From contig CALICM010000045.1 in NCBI GenBank assembly GCA_938049225.1, positions 97,114-156,905 of the forward strand: a stretch of DNA of 59,792 nucleotides, given 5' to 3'. The stretch comes from an uncultured Paracoccaceae bacterium (GTDB taxonomy: Bacteria; Pseudomonadota; Alphaproteobacteria; Rhodobacterales; Rhodobacteraceae). The translations under genes and the position numbers were made by a program. How positions within the stretch are numbered: the stretch's first letter is position 1; each line of letters opens with the position of its first letter. Under the pieces are notes generated by a model. That model did not search any database and was not told the origin of the DNA. It was given only the letters and a program-made list of their open reading frames with translations. Below, one piece after another: positions 1 through 9,452 of the stretch.

Positions 1-955
1 GCACGTTGACGTCCTGCAGGGCTGGGTTGCCGCTGTCGGTGAAGTTATAGGCGTAGTAATACGAACACAGGCGCGGGGTCGAAAACGCCTCGTCCGGCGT
101 TTCGGCCTTAAGCGTGGGGAACTGACCCGCAGGCAGATCGTCCATATAGTCGATATCGCCCGCCTTATAGCGTTGCAGTGCCTGATCCGCGTCGTTGATC
201 ACCAGACCGGTGATTTCGCTAATAATCACCTTATCGGCGTTCCAATAGGTGTCGGACTTGGTCAGCGTGATCTTTTCGCCCACGACACGGTCAGACAGCA
301 CATAGGCCCCATTGCCGATCATATTGGCGACCTTGGTCCATTCGTCGCCATGCGCCTCGATCGCGGCTTTGGGGGCGGGGGCCAGGGTTGCGTAAGTGGT
401 CATGGCCGGGAAATAGGGCAAGGGCTGTGTCAGTTGAACTTCCAGCGTCTGATCGTCCAGGGCTTTGACACCCAGCGTATCAGGGGTTTTCTCGCCTGCT
501 ATGATCTCGGCCGCATTCACCATGCTGGTCAGCTCAACATACCAGGCATAGGGGCTGGCTGTGGCGGGATCAGCCGCGCGCTGCCAAGCATAAACAAAGT
601 CATGCGCAGTCACCGGGTCGCCATTGGACCAACGGGCGGTGTCGCGCAGCTTGAAGGTATAGGTTTTGTTTTCGTTGCTCGCTTCGTAGCTTTCGGCAAC
701 ACCCGGGATCAGCCCGCCTTCGGCATCCTGGATCAACAGACCTTCGAACATCTGGCGCAGCAGGTGCCCGCCGATTGTCTCTTCGTTCAACTGCGGATCC
801 AGCGTTTTGATCGTGTCGGGCAGACGATAGGTAAAGGTTTGGTCAGCTGCCAGCTTTTCACCGGTGTCTGGGTGGGTGGCCTGGGCCAAAAGCGGCGCGG
901 TCGACCCCAGAAAGAGGGTGGCGGTGGTGAGGGAAAGTGCGAACTTGAGTGTCAT
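1..955 (-). CDS. oppA: OppA-type oligopeptide ABC transporter substrate-binding protein (partial)
   Basis: This is the periplasmic peptide-binding component of an ABC importer (SBP_bac_5 family). About 318 N-terminal codons are visible and the C-terminus lies beyond the window edge. ATG is at 955-953, followed by a Sec signal peptide (hydrophobic core, then a likely cut after LLAQA). Diagnostic OppA-like stretches read in this frame include FVYAWQRAADP, DTLGVKALDD and NGAYVLSDRVVGEK, which resemble enterobacterial OppA closely enough to separate it from nickel or dipeptide binders. The upstream spacer holds a 7-bp inverted repeat (AATTGAT 1012-1018 / ATCAATT 1028-1034) that could be an operator. 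The neighbouring hydrolase may act on peptides, but that is inference. Confidence 0.88.
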   Translation of the reverse strand, partial: MTLKFALSLTTATLFLGSTAPLLAQATHPDTGEKLAADQTFTYRLPDTIKTLDPQLNEETIGGHLLRQMFEGLLIQDAEGGLIPGVAESYEASNENKTYTFKLRDTARWSNGDPVTAHDFVYAWQRAADPATASPYAWYVELTSMVNAAEIIAGEKTPDTLGVKALDDQTLEVQLTQPLPYFPAMTTYATLAPAPKAAIEAHGDEWTKVANMIGNGAYVLSDRVVGEKITLTKSDTYWNADKVIISEITGLVINDADQALQRYKAGDIDYMDDLPAGQFPTLKAETPDEAFSTPRLCSYYYAYNFTDSGNPALQDVNV

Positions 956-1118
956 GATAGTCTCCCGGCTGAACGGGGGGCTGCGCATGTACCTGCGATT
1001 AAACCCCCGGCAATTGATGAAAGATATATCAATTCATCTTTTGAGCAGTTGACGTGAAGTGCAAGGAGAAAATCGGGATGAGGCCCGAGGAGACTGCCTG
1101 TTTTGAATGCGTCGTTGA

Positions 1119-2255
1119 CTAAAGTGCCCGCATTATCGCCAGCTCGTCAGGGTCATAGAACACCTCGTGGTTCAGACCCTGGGTCAGATCTGGCGCACCG
1201 GTCAAAAAATAGGCCCAGGACACGCCGCTATCCATATTGTGCCACAGCCCACCGGTCAGGCCCAGGGCGTGACCGGCGTGACCAACCAAATGGCTGGGGA
1301 TCAACGGGTGATCGCGGTAGATCGTCAAGCCATGGCCAAAGCGGGTGAACAGCCCGTCGCAATCCTCGCCGTTCTTCTGGTCCGGATCGAAGCGCCAGGT
1401 TTCTTCCCGCTGTAGTCGCGAAACCGGGCTGTCGCCGCCGATCAACCGGGCCAGTCGCGCCAGTTCCGCCACGGTGGCCCTGAGGCCCGAGTGCGGTGAG
1501 AAGATGCTGGTGGCGGCGCCAGGGACATAGGCGCTGATGTCGATGCCACGGCCATCGCGCCAGATCAACTCGGCCTCCCAGTGGGTATCTGGGTGATCAG
1601 CCGTCCGGACCAGCTTGCCCTGCTGCCGCTGATACAATGCCAGATGGTTGTCGCGATCGGGCACCGACACACCACACCAATTGAACCCACCTTGGATGTT
1701 CGCAGCGCGCAACACATGCGCCTCGATCACCAGATCAAAGCGGGCCTCAGTGATCGCCTCAATCACGTGACCGAGCAGGAGGTAGTTCATATTTGCGTAG
1801 CAAAAGAAGCTGCCCGGGGTCCGCCCCGAAACGACTTCACCGGCATTGGCCATCAGGAAGTCAAACAGGTCCTTGTTCGGGTCAATAATGTAACCGGCGT
1901 CGTCTGACAGGCCAGAGGTATGGTTCAGCAGGTGCCGAACGGCAATCGGGCGTTGGTAGCAGGCCTGCGGCAGGGTGTGCTCGGCCAGAATGTCCCCGAT
2001 ATCAGCATCAAGGGACAGCTGCCCCTCAAGAACGAGTGTCAGCGCTGCGTGGGCGGTCGCTGCCTTTGACATGGACGCGGTGCGCACACGGCTGCCCACA
2101 TGCCCATTGCCGCCGAACATCCAAGACTGAGTGTGGCCATCGGGCAGTATCTGCGCAAGTGCCGCGTCGCGATACCCCGTCCCGTCGGCGCGATGGGTGA
2201 GCGCCCGCAGATGGGCAAGAAGGTCTTCGATCATCGGCGAAGCATAGCGATCCAA
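1119..2255 (-). CDS. serine hydrolase, beta-lactamase/penicillin-binding fold
   Basis: A 378-residue member of the class C beta-lactamase-like serine hydrolase family (beta-lactamase related, Pfam Beta-lactamase). The three active-site elements are visible: SMSK at residues 61-64 (nucleophile Ser, general-base Lys), YAN at 153-155, and an HAG near residue 336 in the usual KTG/HxG position. There is no obvious signal peptide, so it is probably cytoplasmic. Members include esterases, D-aminopeptidases and peptide hydrolases, and the exact substrate cannot be read. An in-frame ATG at codon 8 (2234) is an alternative start. It is transcribed in the same direction as the OppA gene 164 bp downstream, which suggests a link to peptide use. 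Confidence 0.85.
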   Translation of the reverse strand: MDRYASPMIEDLLAHLRALTHRADGTGYRDAALAQILPDGHTQSWMFGGNGHVGSRVRTASMSKAATAHAALTLVLEGQLSLDADIGDILAEHTLPQACYQRPIAVRHLLNHTSGLSDDAGYIIDPNKDLFDFLMANAGEVVSGRTPGSFFCYANMNYLLLGHVIEAITEARFDLVIEAHVLRAANIQGGFNWCGVSVPDRDNHLALYQRQQGKLVRTADHPDTHWEAELIWRDGRGIDISAYVPGAATSIFSPHSGLRATVAELARLARLIGGDSPVSRLQREETWRFDPDQKNGEDCDGLFTRFGHGLTIYRDHPLIPSHLVGHAGHALGLTGGLWHNMDSGVSWAYFLTGAPDLTQGLNHEVFYDPDELAIMRAL

Positions 2256-2907
2256 TGATGGATGTCACCCGAAACCGATTGCACTTTTTCGCGCCCGAAC
2301 TGGTGGCCAAATAAGCGGGGAATTAGGTGCCATATGACCCACCCAGAACAGTGGTGCATGCGGCCTTTTTGGGGCCGCGAATCACATTGGCTCGTGTGCC
2401 TGATGACGACGGCTGAGCAGGTATTCGCCGATCGTATATTCAATTATATATATGTAATACCTAATCGAGACAGGCTCAGTCCAATAAGTAAGTTCACTTT
2501 CGATATCAATTTAAAAATAAAAATAGATGTGTTAACGAATATTACTTAAGTTCAATTGAGTGAATTTTGGTTAAGCATGAAGCGTACATTGCGAATGTTG
2601 CTATAATCGATCAAGTTTTCGGGATTTCTGATTTCGCACTGGCGGATCTGTCGCAACGAATTAAAAAATTGCCCCTTCAAAGTGATGTAAAAAATTACCG
2701 CTCGGCGGCAATGCGCTCACGAATTCGGCATGTGCGTGCCGGTATTGGAATAAGGCAATCTCGCCATAGTCTTGCCCCGATCCGTGCCTAGCCTTTCTGA
2801 TGACCGCCGGTAACCTCGGCCCGCTTTAGGCGACGTCGAAAAACGCGTAGAGAAAGCTGGCCGTACGATTGATTTGAACAGACCCGCCAAGCCCAGGAGA
2901 GTCGAAA
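2256..2907. other. AT-rich intergenic region upstream of the RTX gene
   Basis: No convincing complete gene. The stretch from about 2430 to 2720 is markedly AT-rich against the GC-rich surroundings. A TATAAT hexamer sits at 2602-2607 but lacks a good -35 at 17 bp. A frame from 2567 to 2791 (TTG start) gives protein-like text for about 50 residues before losing sense, so a decayed fragment is possible. The strong Shine-Dalgarno AGGAGA at 2895-2900 serves the RTX gene. Confidence 0.6.
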
Positions 2908-5900
2908 ATGCCCGAATACACCACGCCCGAAGTTGGGAAGCCCTCTGTTGCAGCGACGAAAGTAAATGGTGTGCCAAGTGTTGGTACCGGCCTGTCGGGC
3001 CGGGGGTATGTGAGCGAAACGGGCCTCGGCTCGATAACATCCCTTAAGGCGTTGATGTTCGACTCAGGCGCGCCGGACTACACGTTCAACGCCTCCCAGC
3101 TTGCCTACGGTGGCTCTTCGAACGAGACGACGGTGTCCGAGTTTCTGGGGCATGACGCCGACAGTCTTTCTGGCTCGGATTCTGACTTTGGCCCGGGCGG
3201 CGTCTCGCTGACCGGCTACATTTACATCCCCAAGGGCAAGCACACAATCAACGTCCGCTCGGATGATGGGTTTGAGCTGAAAATCGGCGGTGAGTTGTTT
3301 TCGCAGCATGAATATGGTCGTGGTCAAGGTGACACATACGCGACAGCTTACTTTAAGGGCGGTCTTTATGAGATCGATCTGTTGTATTTCGATGGTGGAG
3401 GGGCATCGCATTTGCGCCTAGAGATCGATGACTTTGTGGTCGATTCAAGCGCCTTCTACGAGAGTATTTCGGATTTCAGGAACCCTCCTGCCGATGTCGA
3501 ACTGATCCCGGTAGAGGATTATCACCCCTCGAACACCCTGGGCGCCGAGCTGATAGGTGATGGCGAAAGAATGGTGGGCGATGGTGGCGTTAACCACATC
3601 CAAGGTGGCGCGGGCAACGATACCGTCAAAGGTCGGCGCGGCGATGACATGCTTGAGGGCGGCTATGGTAACGACCGCTTGTTGGGCGGCGGTGGCGAGG
3701 ATGTCCTGGAGGGCGGCCGGGGTTCGGACCTTCTGAAAGGGGGCGGTGGAAACGACCTGTTGGTTAGCCGCTCGGATGCGGGGGAGCAGCGGATCGGACA
3801 GCTTGCCATCGGCAACCCAACGCGCCCTGACCCAGATAACGAGGTCAACAACAAACGACAGAAGTTGAAAGATTGGGAAGATCAAGCGCTTGTCGCCGAC
3901 GATGTTATGTTTGGCGGTAAAGGTCGCGACACCTTCCTCTTTACCCAACAGATCAACGCCAAGCTTGAGATTATTGAAAAACACACGCGGCACGACGGGT
4001 CGATCAATTGGGCCGGAGTTGCGGGCGAAAACGATGAACTGCATGACCATTGGGTCGACAGCTTCGGGATCGATACCATAGCGGACTATAACGCGTCCGA
4101 AGACACGATTGCGGTGATCGGTCATACCGCAAATATCGAGTTGAGCTATCAGGATGTGGATGGCGATGGTGACCAAGAGAGCATCATCACCGTGATCTCG
4201 AAACAACATGGCGCGGGCGGTGCGCATGATCGCGACCTGCTGGGTCAGATCATCGTGCATGGTGATCGGGTCGAGGCTGAGGATATCACCACCGACGCAG
4301 GCGTGACCTTTGGCGTGGTCGAGGGGATCGATAACGCTTACGAGGCTATTGAACCGGAAGGTCGGACCAAGAAATCGACCATCGGCGGTGAAACAGTATT
4401 CGGCTACGACACCCGCAGCGGCCCAGATAAACTTGGCAAGATCGTATCGAACCCGGGCGATTTCATCGACAATCCTTTCATCGGCAGAGTGAAGTTCAAG
4501 AATGCGAAAGATGAAGGTCCCGAACTGACGCGGGCGCCTTTTGACCAGCTTGAGATGGTCGAGGTCGAAGGCAGCGAGGTGCAAGGAACGAACGGCAATG
4601 ACGTTCTCTCCCAAGCCGCGCCGGCGGCGCAATATGGGGTGCCCGGAGCACTTTCGTATTGGCAGATAGGCGGCACGGACAATGGCACTATCAAAGATGC
4701 CAAAGGCGGCCCTAGCCTGAAAACCTACACCCTGTGGGAGAACCAGGCGCAGTTGCGGACTGATGCCCTGGGCCGTGGCCCAGATGGCGAGCGTAAGACA
4801 GCGATCACGTTTAACGGTGTCGATGAATTCGCCTATATTGAGAACGACGCGTCGCACCAGATTACGCAAGGAACGATCGCGATCTGGGTGCGCCCGGACA
4901 ATCTTTCGGAAGAAGCCGTTTTCCTGTCTAAGGATCAAACAGGCAGCGGCGACGGTGGTCACTTCTGGCTGGCCCATACGGTGGATGGCGGGTTGTGCTT
5001 GCGCTTTTCCCCTGGCGACGGTGGAGCGAACACCACGTGGCACAGCACCGATAGTTGGTTGACTGAAGGCAAGTGGTCCAACATCGCGGTGAATTTTACC
5101 GAGGACGGTATCTCCGTGTTCGTCGATGGCAAGAAGGTGCCCAACAATGCTTGGACGGCGGAAGAGGGCAATCTGTCCAGCCCCATCCTGCAAAATAAAG
5201 CCTATCTGCTGCAAAACAGCGAGCCATGGGTATTGGGGGCCGATCAGTCGAGCGCGCAAGTCAACGATACCGTGCAGCAGTTTGGTACTGATGACGATAA
5301 GCTGAAGCTTCCCTTCGAAGGCGCGATTTCGGATTTTGGAATCTGGGGTGGGAACTCCCCCGACGACGCGCTGACACAGTGGGAAATCAACAAGCTGATT
5401 ACCGATGGCCCGGGTAATGCGCTGACCAAACCCGCCGGTCGGCAGCCGATTGAGGCTGCGGATGATATCATCTCAGGCATGGATGGTGACGATGTCATCA
5501 ACGGTGAAGCTGGGGACGATACCCTGAACGGCGGCAAAGGCGCGGATACTTTGAACGGCGGCTATGGCGACGACAAAATTGTCGGCGCTGGCGGCAACGA
5601 TATCCTGGACGGCGGTTTTGGTTCTGATTTGCTCAACGGCGGTTCGGGCAACGATCTGCTGATCTCGAAGTCCGACGTCGGCGAGGACCGCTTGGGTCAG
5701 CTGGTGCTGGGCGAACCCTCGCGCGAGTTCCCGGATCCATCGATCAGCGCAAAGTACCTGAAGCTGGTCGATTGGACTGACCAAGCCTTGGTCGGCGATG
5801 ACGTATTGATCGGCGGCGCTGGCCGGGACCACTTCTATTTCGAGCTGGGGATCAACGGCAAGCTGGATATCTTGCAAAGGCATGTCAACGAGGATCGCAC

Positions 5901-7536
5901 CATCGACTGGATGGGCGTGGCTGGCGAGAATCGTCGCCTGCACGATCATTGGGTCGACGGGATTGGCATCGATATCATCGGCGACTACAACAAGGCCGAA
6001 GACAAGATCTCGATCATTGGCCACACCACCAATATCTTGGATATCACATACCACGGCTATGATAAGGACGGCGACGGGGTCGACGACGATGTTTATTCGG
6101 TCATCTCCGTGTACTCGCAACAGGGCGGCGGCGGCGGTGCCCATGACGAGGACATCTTGGGCTACGTCGTGGTTTATGGCGACCTGGTCGAAGAGGAGGA
6201 CGTCACAACCGACGCTGCTGTCATGTACGGGGTTGTCGACACAATTGACGAGGCACAGATCGCCATGGCCCCCTCGGGCGAGGCGCGTGTCTCGACAGAC
6301 AAAAATGGCAACGTCATCTATGGCTATGACAGCCGCGATGTTGAGGGGAACCCGCTGGCGACAAGTCCTGACGAGTTTTCGCAGAATAAGTTCCTGGCCG
6401 GTCAAAAGGGCGCGTTCAGCGGGGTCATGCCCGATGATGTCGAGGTCGCTCAGGTCTTGATGACCGCCGCAGGCGGACGCTTTAATGGGCGCGACGATGC
6501 GACGACATTGCAGCATACCGGCCCAATGGCGCAGAGCCAGGGTACTTGGACATTCAACTTTGTTGCAGATAATCCGGGCGGGCGACATCAAACGCTCTTG
6601 TCCAAAGACCATATGGGCTACAAAGGTGGCGGCCATCTTGAGTTCATAATCACTGAAGGCGGTCGGCTTTACGTTCGGTTCCAAAGCTTCTCAGAGACCA
6701 AGTATCTGATGTTCGATGACCGGATCGAAGCGGATAAGGTGTATAATGTCGCCTTCACTTTTGACGGTGATGAAATCAACCTGTTCGTTGATGGCGCCTT
6801 GGTCGACACGCAAGAGGGTTTCCCCGAGGGGATGATTGGCAATATTGAGGACACCGTGATTGGTGCGTCAACCGCCAGGCGTGTCGGAGAAGACGACGAG
6901 CTGCACAATTTCTTCGATGGACGGGTTACGAAGCTGGCCGTTTTGGACCGACCCTTGCACCCCGCCGAGGCGATCATTCTTGCTGACTCAAACGGCAAGA
7001 TTAAAGCTCTGGCCAATACGGTTGAACTAAACGGCACCTCGGCCGCATCGGGTCGTGACATCATGGACGGCACCGAAGGGGCAGACAGGTTGCGGTCTCG
7101 GGATGGCGACGATGTCGTGCGCGGCGCTGGCGGAGATGACGTGCTGAAGGGCGGCCGTGGCGAAGACATTCTGCTGGGCGGTGCTGGCAACGACATCCTG
7201 AAAGGTGGACGCCACTCTGATACGATGACAGGCGGCGAGGGCGAAGACGGTTTCATCTGGCGCAAGGCAGGCCATGGTGTTGACACCATTACCGACTTCA
7301 CCAGCGGCGAGGACAGCTTGCGGTTTGCCATGTCGGCTTTTGACCTGACGGCGGATCTGCGGAGCCATATCTCGTTGACCGGCGCAGCCCAAGACGCCGA
7401 CGACCGGCTGGTCTATGACAAGGCTACGGGCAACCTCTACTTCGACGCGGATGGCGACGGCGACGGTGGCCCGACCTTGTTGGCCAAACTGGGCGAGAAC
7501 ACCGAGTTGACGGTACAAGACTTCGCACTGCTGTAA
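2908..7536 (+). CDS. giant RTX protein with PA14-like and LamG-like domains
   Basis: A 1542-residue acidic protein with no Sec signal, as expected of a type I-secreted calcium-binding protein. Order: a PA14-like beta domain (about 75-185, core GGVSLTGYIYIPKG); RTX nonapeptides (about 233-287); a specific module (about 288-540) with the signature LHDHWVDSFGID; a LamG/concanavalin-like domain (about 575-810); a second RTX block (856-918); a second copy of the LHDHWVD module (918-1180); a second LamG-like domain (1210-1348); and a final RTX block (1384-1445) with a serralysin-like C-terminal region. RTX repeats bind Ca2+ and fold outside the cell; LamG and PA14 domains commonly bind carbohydrate. 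ATG 2908 follows AGGAGA. No protease or nuclease motif was seen, so it is probably adhesive or structural. A perfect hairpin terminator follows. Confidence 0.9.
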   Translation: MPEYTTPEVGKPSVAATKVNGVPSVGTGLSGRGYVSETGLGSITSLKALMFDSGAPDYTFNASQLAYGGSSNETTVSEFLGHDADSLSGSDSDFGPGGVSLTGYIYIPKGKHTINVRSDDGFELKIGGELFSQHEYGRGQGDTYATAYFKGGLYEIDLLYFDGGGASHLRLEIDDFVVDSSAFYESISDFRNPPADVELIPVEDYHPSNTLGAELIGDGERMVGDGGVNHIQGGAGNDTVKGRRGDDMLEGGYGNDRLLGGGGEDVLEGGRGSDLLKGGGGNDLLVSRSDAGEQRIGQLAIGNPTRPDPDNEVNNKRQKLKDWEDQALVADDVMFGGKGRDTFLFTQQINAKLEIIEKHTRHDGSINWAGVAGENDELHDHWVDSFGIDTIADYNASEDTIAVIGHTANIELSYQDVDGDGDQESIITVISKQHGAGGAHDRDLLGQIIVHGDRVEAEDITTDAGVTFGVVEGIDNAYEAIEPEGRTKKSTIGGETVFGYDTRSGPDKLGKIVSNPGDFIDNPFIGRVKFKNAKDEGPELTRAPFDQLEMVEVEGSEVQGTNGNDVLSQAAPAAQYGVPGALSYWQIGGTDNGTIKDAKGGPSLKTYTLWENQAQLRTDALGRGPDGERKTAITFNGVDEFAYIENDASHQITQGTIAIWVRPDNLSEEAVFLSKDQTGSGDGGHFWLAHTVDGGLCLRFSPGDGGANTTWHSTDSWLTEGKWSNIAVNFTEDGISVFVDGKKVPNNAWTAEEGNLSSPILQNKAYLLQNSEPWVLGADQSSAQVNDTVQQFGTDDDKLKLPFEGAISDFGIWGGNSPDDALTQWEINKLITDGPGNALTKPAGRQPIEAADDIISGMDGDDVINGEAGDDTLNGGKGADTLNGGYGDDKIVGAGGNDILDGGFGSDLLNGGSGNDLLISKSDVGEDRLGQLVLGEPSREFPDPSISAKYLKLVDWTDQALVGDDVLIGGAGRDHFYFELGINGKLDILQRHVNEDRTIDWMGVAGENRRLHDHWVDGIGIDIIGDYNKAEDKISIIGHTTNILDITYHGYDKDGDGVDDDVYSVISVYSQQGGGGGAHDEDILGYVVVYGDLVEEEDVTTDAAVMYGVVDTIDEAQIAMAPSGEARVSTDKNGNVIYGYDSRDVEGNPLATSPDEFSQNKFLAGQKGAFSGVMPDDVEVAQVLMTAAGGRFNGRDDATTLQHTGPMAQSQGTWTFNFVADNPGGRHQTLLSKDHMGYKGGGHLEFIITEGGRLYVRFQSFSETKYLMFDDRIEADKVYNVAFTFDGDEINLFVDGALVDTQEGFPEGMIGNIEDTVIGASTARRVGEDDELHNFFDGRVTKLAVLDRPLHPAEAIILADSNGKIKALANTVELNGTSAASGRDIMDGTEGADRLRSRDGDDVVRGAGGDDVLKGGRGEDILLGGAGNDILKGGRHSDTMTGGEGEDGFIWRKAGHGVDTITDFTSGEDSLRFAMSAFDLTADLRSHISLTGAAQDADDRLVYDKATGNLYFDADGDGDGGPTLLAKLGENTELTVQDFALL

Positions 7537-7557
7537 ACGCGTCGTCGAAACTGTTAG

Positions 7558-7593
7558 TCCTTCCAAAGCCCACGTGCTTTGGAAGGATTTTTT
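7558..7593 (+). terminator. intrinsic terminator overlapping the next gene's ribosome binding site
   Basis: A perfect 12-bp stem: TCCTTCCAAAGC (7558-7569) pairs with GCTTTGGAAGGA (7576-7587) across the loop CCACGT, followed by six T at 7588-7593. This is a textbook Rho-independent terminator 21 bp after the RTX stop. Its 3' arm contains GGAAGGA, the only Shine-Dalgarno for the ATG at 7594. Confidence 0.9.
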
Positions 7594-8577
7594 ATGCCGA
7601 ACCCCCATCGATATGCTGCCCGCTTGAACGCTTTCGGTGTCGGCGCGCGGCATTACTGGCCCGGTAAGAACAAGATCACCGCGTTGGATCTGATCGCCCG
7701 AGCTGGGACGGTTGAGGGGTTGAGTGCCGCCGATCTCAACTACCCGGATCACTTCGCGGACGCGTCGGCCGATCAGGTTGGGCAGGCGCTGGACGCAGCG
7801 GGTATGACGCTGAACGGCCTGGCGATGCGCTACTACACCGATCCGGGTTTTAAGCTGGGCGCCTTTACCCACCCAGACGCAGCCGTCCGTTCCGCGGCGG
7901 TGGATATCACCCGCCGCGGCCTTGACACCTTGGCCGAAATGGGTGGTCGTTCAATGACCCTGTGGATGGGGCAGGACGGTGTCGATTATTCCTTTCAGGC
8001 GGATTATCGCACCATGTGGGATAATACGATCGAGGCGCTGACCCAGGTCGCCGACCACAACCCTGCACTGGACATCGCCATCGAGTACAAGCCGAACGAG
8101 CCACGCGCCTATGCCCTGATGCCCGATGCGGCCACGACGCTGTTGGCCGTCGGCGAATGTGGTCGGCCCAATCTGGGTGTCACCCTGGACTTCGCGCATG
8201 TGCTTTATGCGGACGAGATGCCAGCACATGCCGCCCACCTCATCGCCCGATACTCCCGCCTGTTGGGCGTGCATTTGAACGATGGCTACGGCAAACGCGA
8301 CGATGGTTTGATGATTGGCAGCGTGCACCCCGTGCAGACGGTCGAATTGTTCGTTGAGTTGCAGCGTATCGGCTATGATGGGGTGATCTATTTCGACACC
8401 TTCCCCGACCACTCGGGCCTGGATCCGGTTGAGGAGGCACGCACGAATGTTCTGGCCGCCGAACGTCTGCGCAAAGTGGCGGCTGGCCTGGCGGATGACC
8501 CAGCGCTGGCTCAGGCGATCGCGCGCCAAGACGCCCCCCTCTCGCAACGCCTGATCCACGCGGCCCTGTATCGATGA
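7594..8577 (+). CDS. sugar phosphate isomerase/epimerase (AP endonuclease family 2 TIM barrel)
   Basis: A 327-residue TIM-barrel protein of the xylose isomerase-like family (AP_endonuc_2), which interconverts ketoses or epimerises sugars and inositols using a divalent metal. Metal-ligand-type elements are visible: IEYKPNE (about 163-169), LDFAHV (about 199-204), HLNDGYGKRDD (about 226-236) and a C-terminal YFDTFPD. The start chosen is ATG 7594 with GGAAGGA at 7581-7587, which lies inside the preceding terminator stem; an in-frame TTG at 7579 would lie within that hairpin and is unlikely. ATGA overlap with the downstream kinase implies a two-gene unit in which the isomerised sugar is phosphorylated. 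The sugar cannot be named. Confidence 0.83.
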   Translation: MPNPHRYAARLNAFGVGARHYWPGKNKITALDLIARAGTVEGLSAADLNYPDHFADASADQVGQALDAAGMTLNGLAMRYYTDPGFKLGAFTHPDAAVRSAAVDITRRGLDTLAEMGGRSMTLWMGQDGVDYSFQADYRTMWDNTIEALTQVADHNPALDIAIEYKPNEPRAYALMPDAATTLLAVGECGRPNLGVTLDFAHVLYADEMPAHAAHLIARYSRLLGVHLNDGYGKRDDGLMIGSVHPVQTVELFVELQRIGYDGVIYFDTFPDHSGLDPVEEARTNVLAAERLRKVAAGLADDPALAQAIARQDAPLSQRLIHAALYR

Positions 8578-9452
8578 GCCGCGTCTTCGTCGCGGGCGCG
8601 CTGCATCTGGACATCCTTCTGCGCGCACCCCATTTGCCACAGCTTGACGAGACGGTGACAGGCACGAGCGTCGCTTACACGATGGGCGGAAAGGGCGGCA
8701 ATCAGGCCCTTGCCGCAGCGCGTCATGGCGCGCCTGTCAGCATGGCTGGGCGTGTTGGTACGGATGGGTTTGCAGACCAGATTTTGGAGGCGTTGGTCGG
8801 CGCAGGGGTCGACACCACCCAAATCCAACGCGGTCCCGGTGCCTCGGGCATGAGCGCCGCGATTGTTCAGGACGACGGCAGCTATGGCGCTGTAATCGTT
8901 TCGGCGGCCAATTTGGACATCGACCCCACCCAGATTACCGTACCGCCGGACACCAGCGTGGTTCTGCTGCAAAACGAGGTGCCCACCGCCTTAAACCTGG
9001 CCGTGGCGCAGGCGGCCAAGGCGCGGGGGGCGCAAGTGATTTTGAACGCCGCACCCGCGCGTGCCCCTGACCCCACGCTGATGCCACTGGTCGATCTGCT
9101 GGTTGTGAACAGGGTCGAGGGCTCCGCGCTCTCAGGCCTCACGATCACCGACCAGGTGACCGCGCAAAGGGCCGCTGAGCATCTGTCCCAAACGACCGAA
9201 ACGATCCTTACCCTAGGCGCTGATGGTTTGATCCACGCCAAAGGGACGCAGACCGTCCATCACACGGCCCCCAGGGTCAAAACTCTCTCAACTCATGGTG
9301 CCGGAGACGCGTTCCTTGGCGCTTATGCGGCCCGCTGCGCGGCGGGTGAGCCGGTTGGCGCCTTGGCATATGCTCAGGCGGTGGCGGCGCTTCATGTCTC
9401 TAGACCGGATCACCAAACGATCACGCCCGCCCAGGTCCAAGCCCTGCTCTAA
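8574..9452 (+). CDS. ribokinase-family (PfkB) carbohydrate kinase
   Basis: A 292-residue PfkB/ribokinase-family kinase that phosphorylates a sugar with ATP. The N-terminal substrate signature MGGKGGNQA (about residues 37-45) and the C-terminal ATP/anion-hole motif HGAGDAF (about 240-246, Asp the catalytic base) are intact. The GGKGGNQA form is typical of ribokinase and related sugar kinases. Its ATG lies in the ATGA overlap with the isomerase stop, so translation is coupled. Its stop overlaps by 4 bp the convergent DUF2237 gene. No permease or regulator for the pathway lies nearby. Confidence 0.85.
   Translation: MSRVFVAGALHLDILLRAPHLPQLDETVTGTSVAYTMGGKGGNQALAAARHGAPVSMAGRVGTDGFADQILEALVGAGVDTTQIQRGPGASGMSAAIVQDDGSYGAVIVSAANLDIDPTQITVPPDTSVVLLQNEVPTALNLAVAQAAKARGAQVILNAAPARAPDPTLMPLVDLLVVNRVEGSALSGLTITDQVTAQRAAEHLSQTTETILTLGADGLIHAKGTQTVHHTAPRVKTLSTHGAGDAFLGAYAARCAAGEPVGALAYAQAVAALHVSRPDHQTITPAQVQALL

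Noticed and set aside
2567-2791. Possible small gene starting with TTG
   Set aside because: Protein-like for part of its length but no Shine-Dalgarno, no family resemblance, and a poor C-terminal half; kept only as a remark on the AT-rich spacer.
3445-5259. Long minus-strand open frame of 604 codons antisense to the RTX gene
   Set aside because: It is a shadow of GC-rich RTX coding DNA; its composition has no domain signature while the plus strand shows repeated Ca-binding motifs.
5473-6684. Minus-strand open frame of 403 codons antisense to the RTX gene
   Set aside because: Same reason; low-complexity shadow with no recognisable family.
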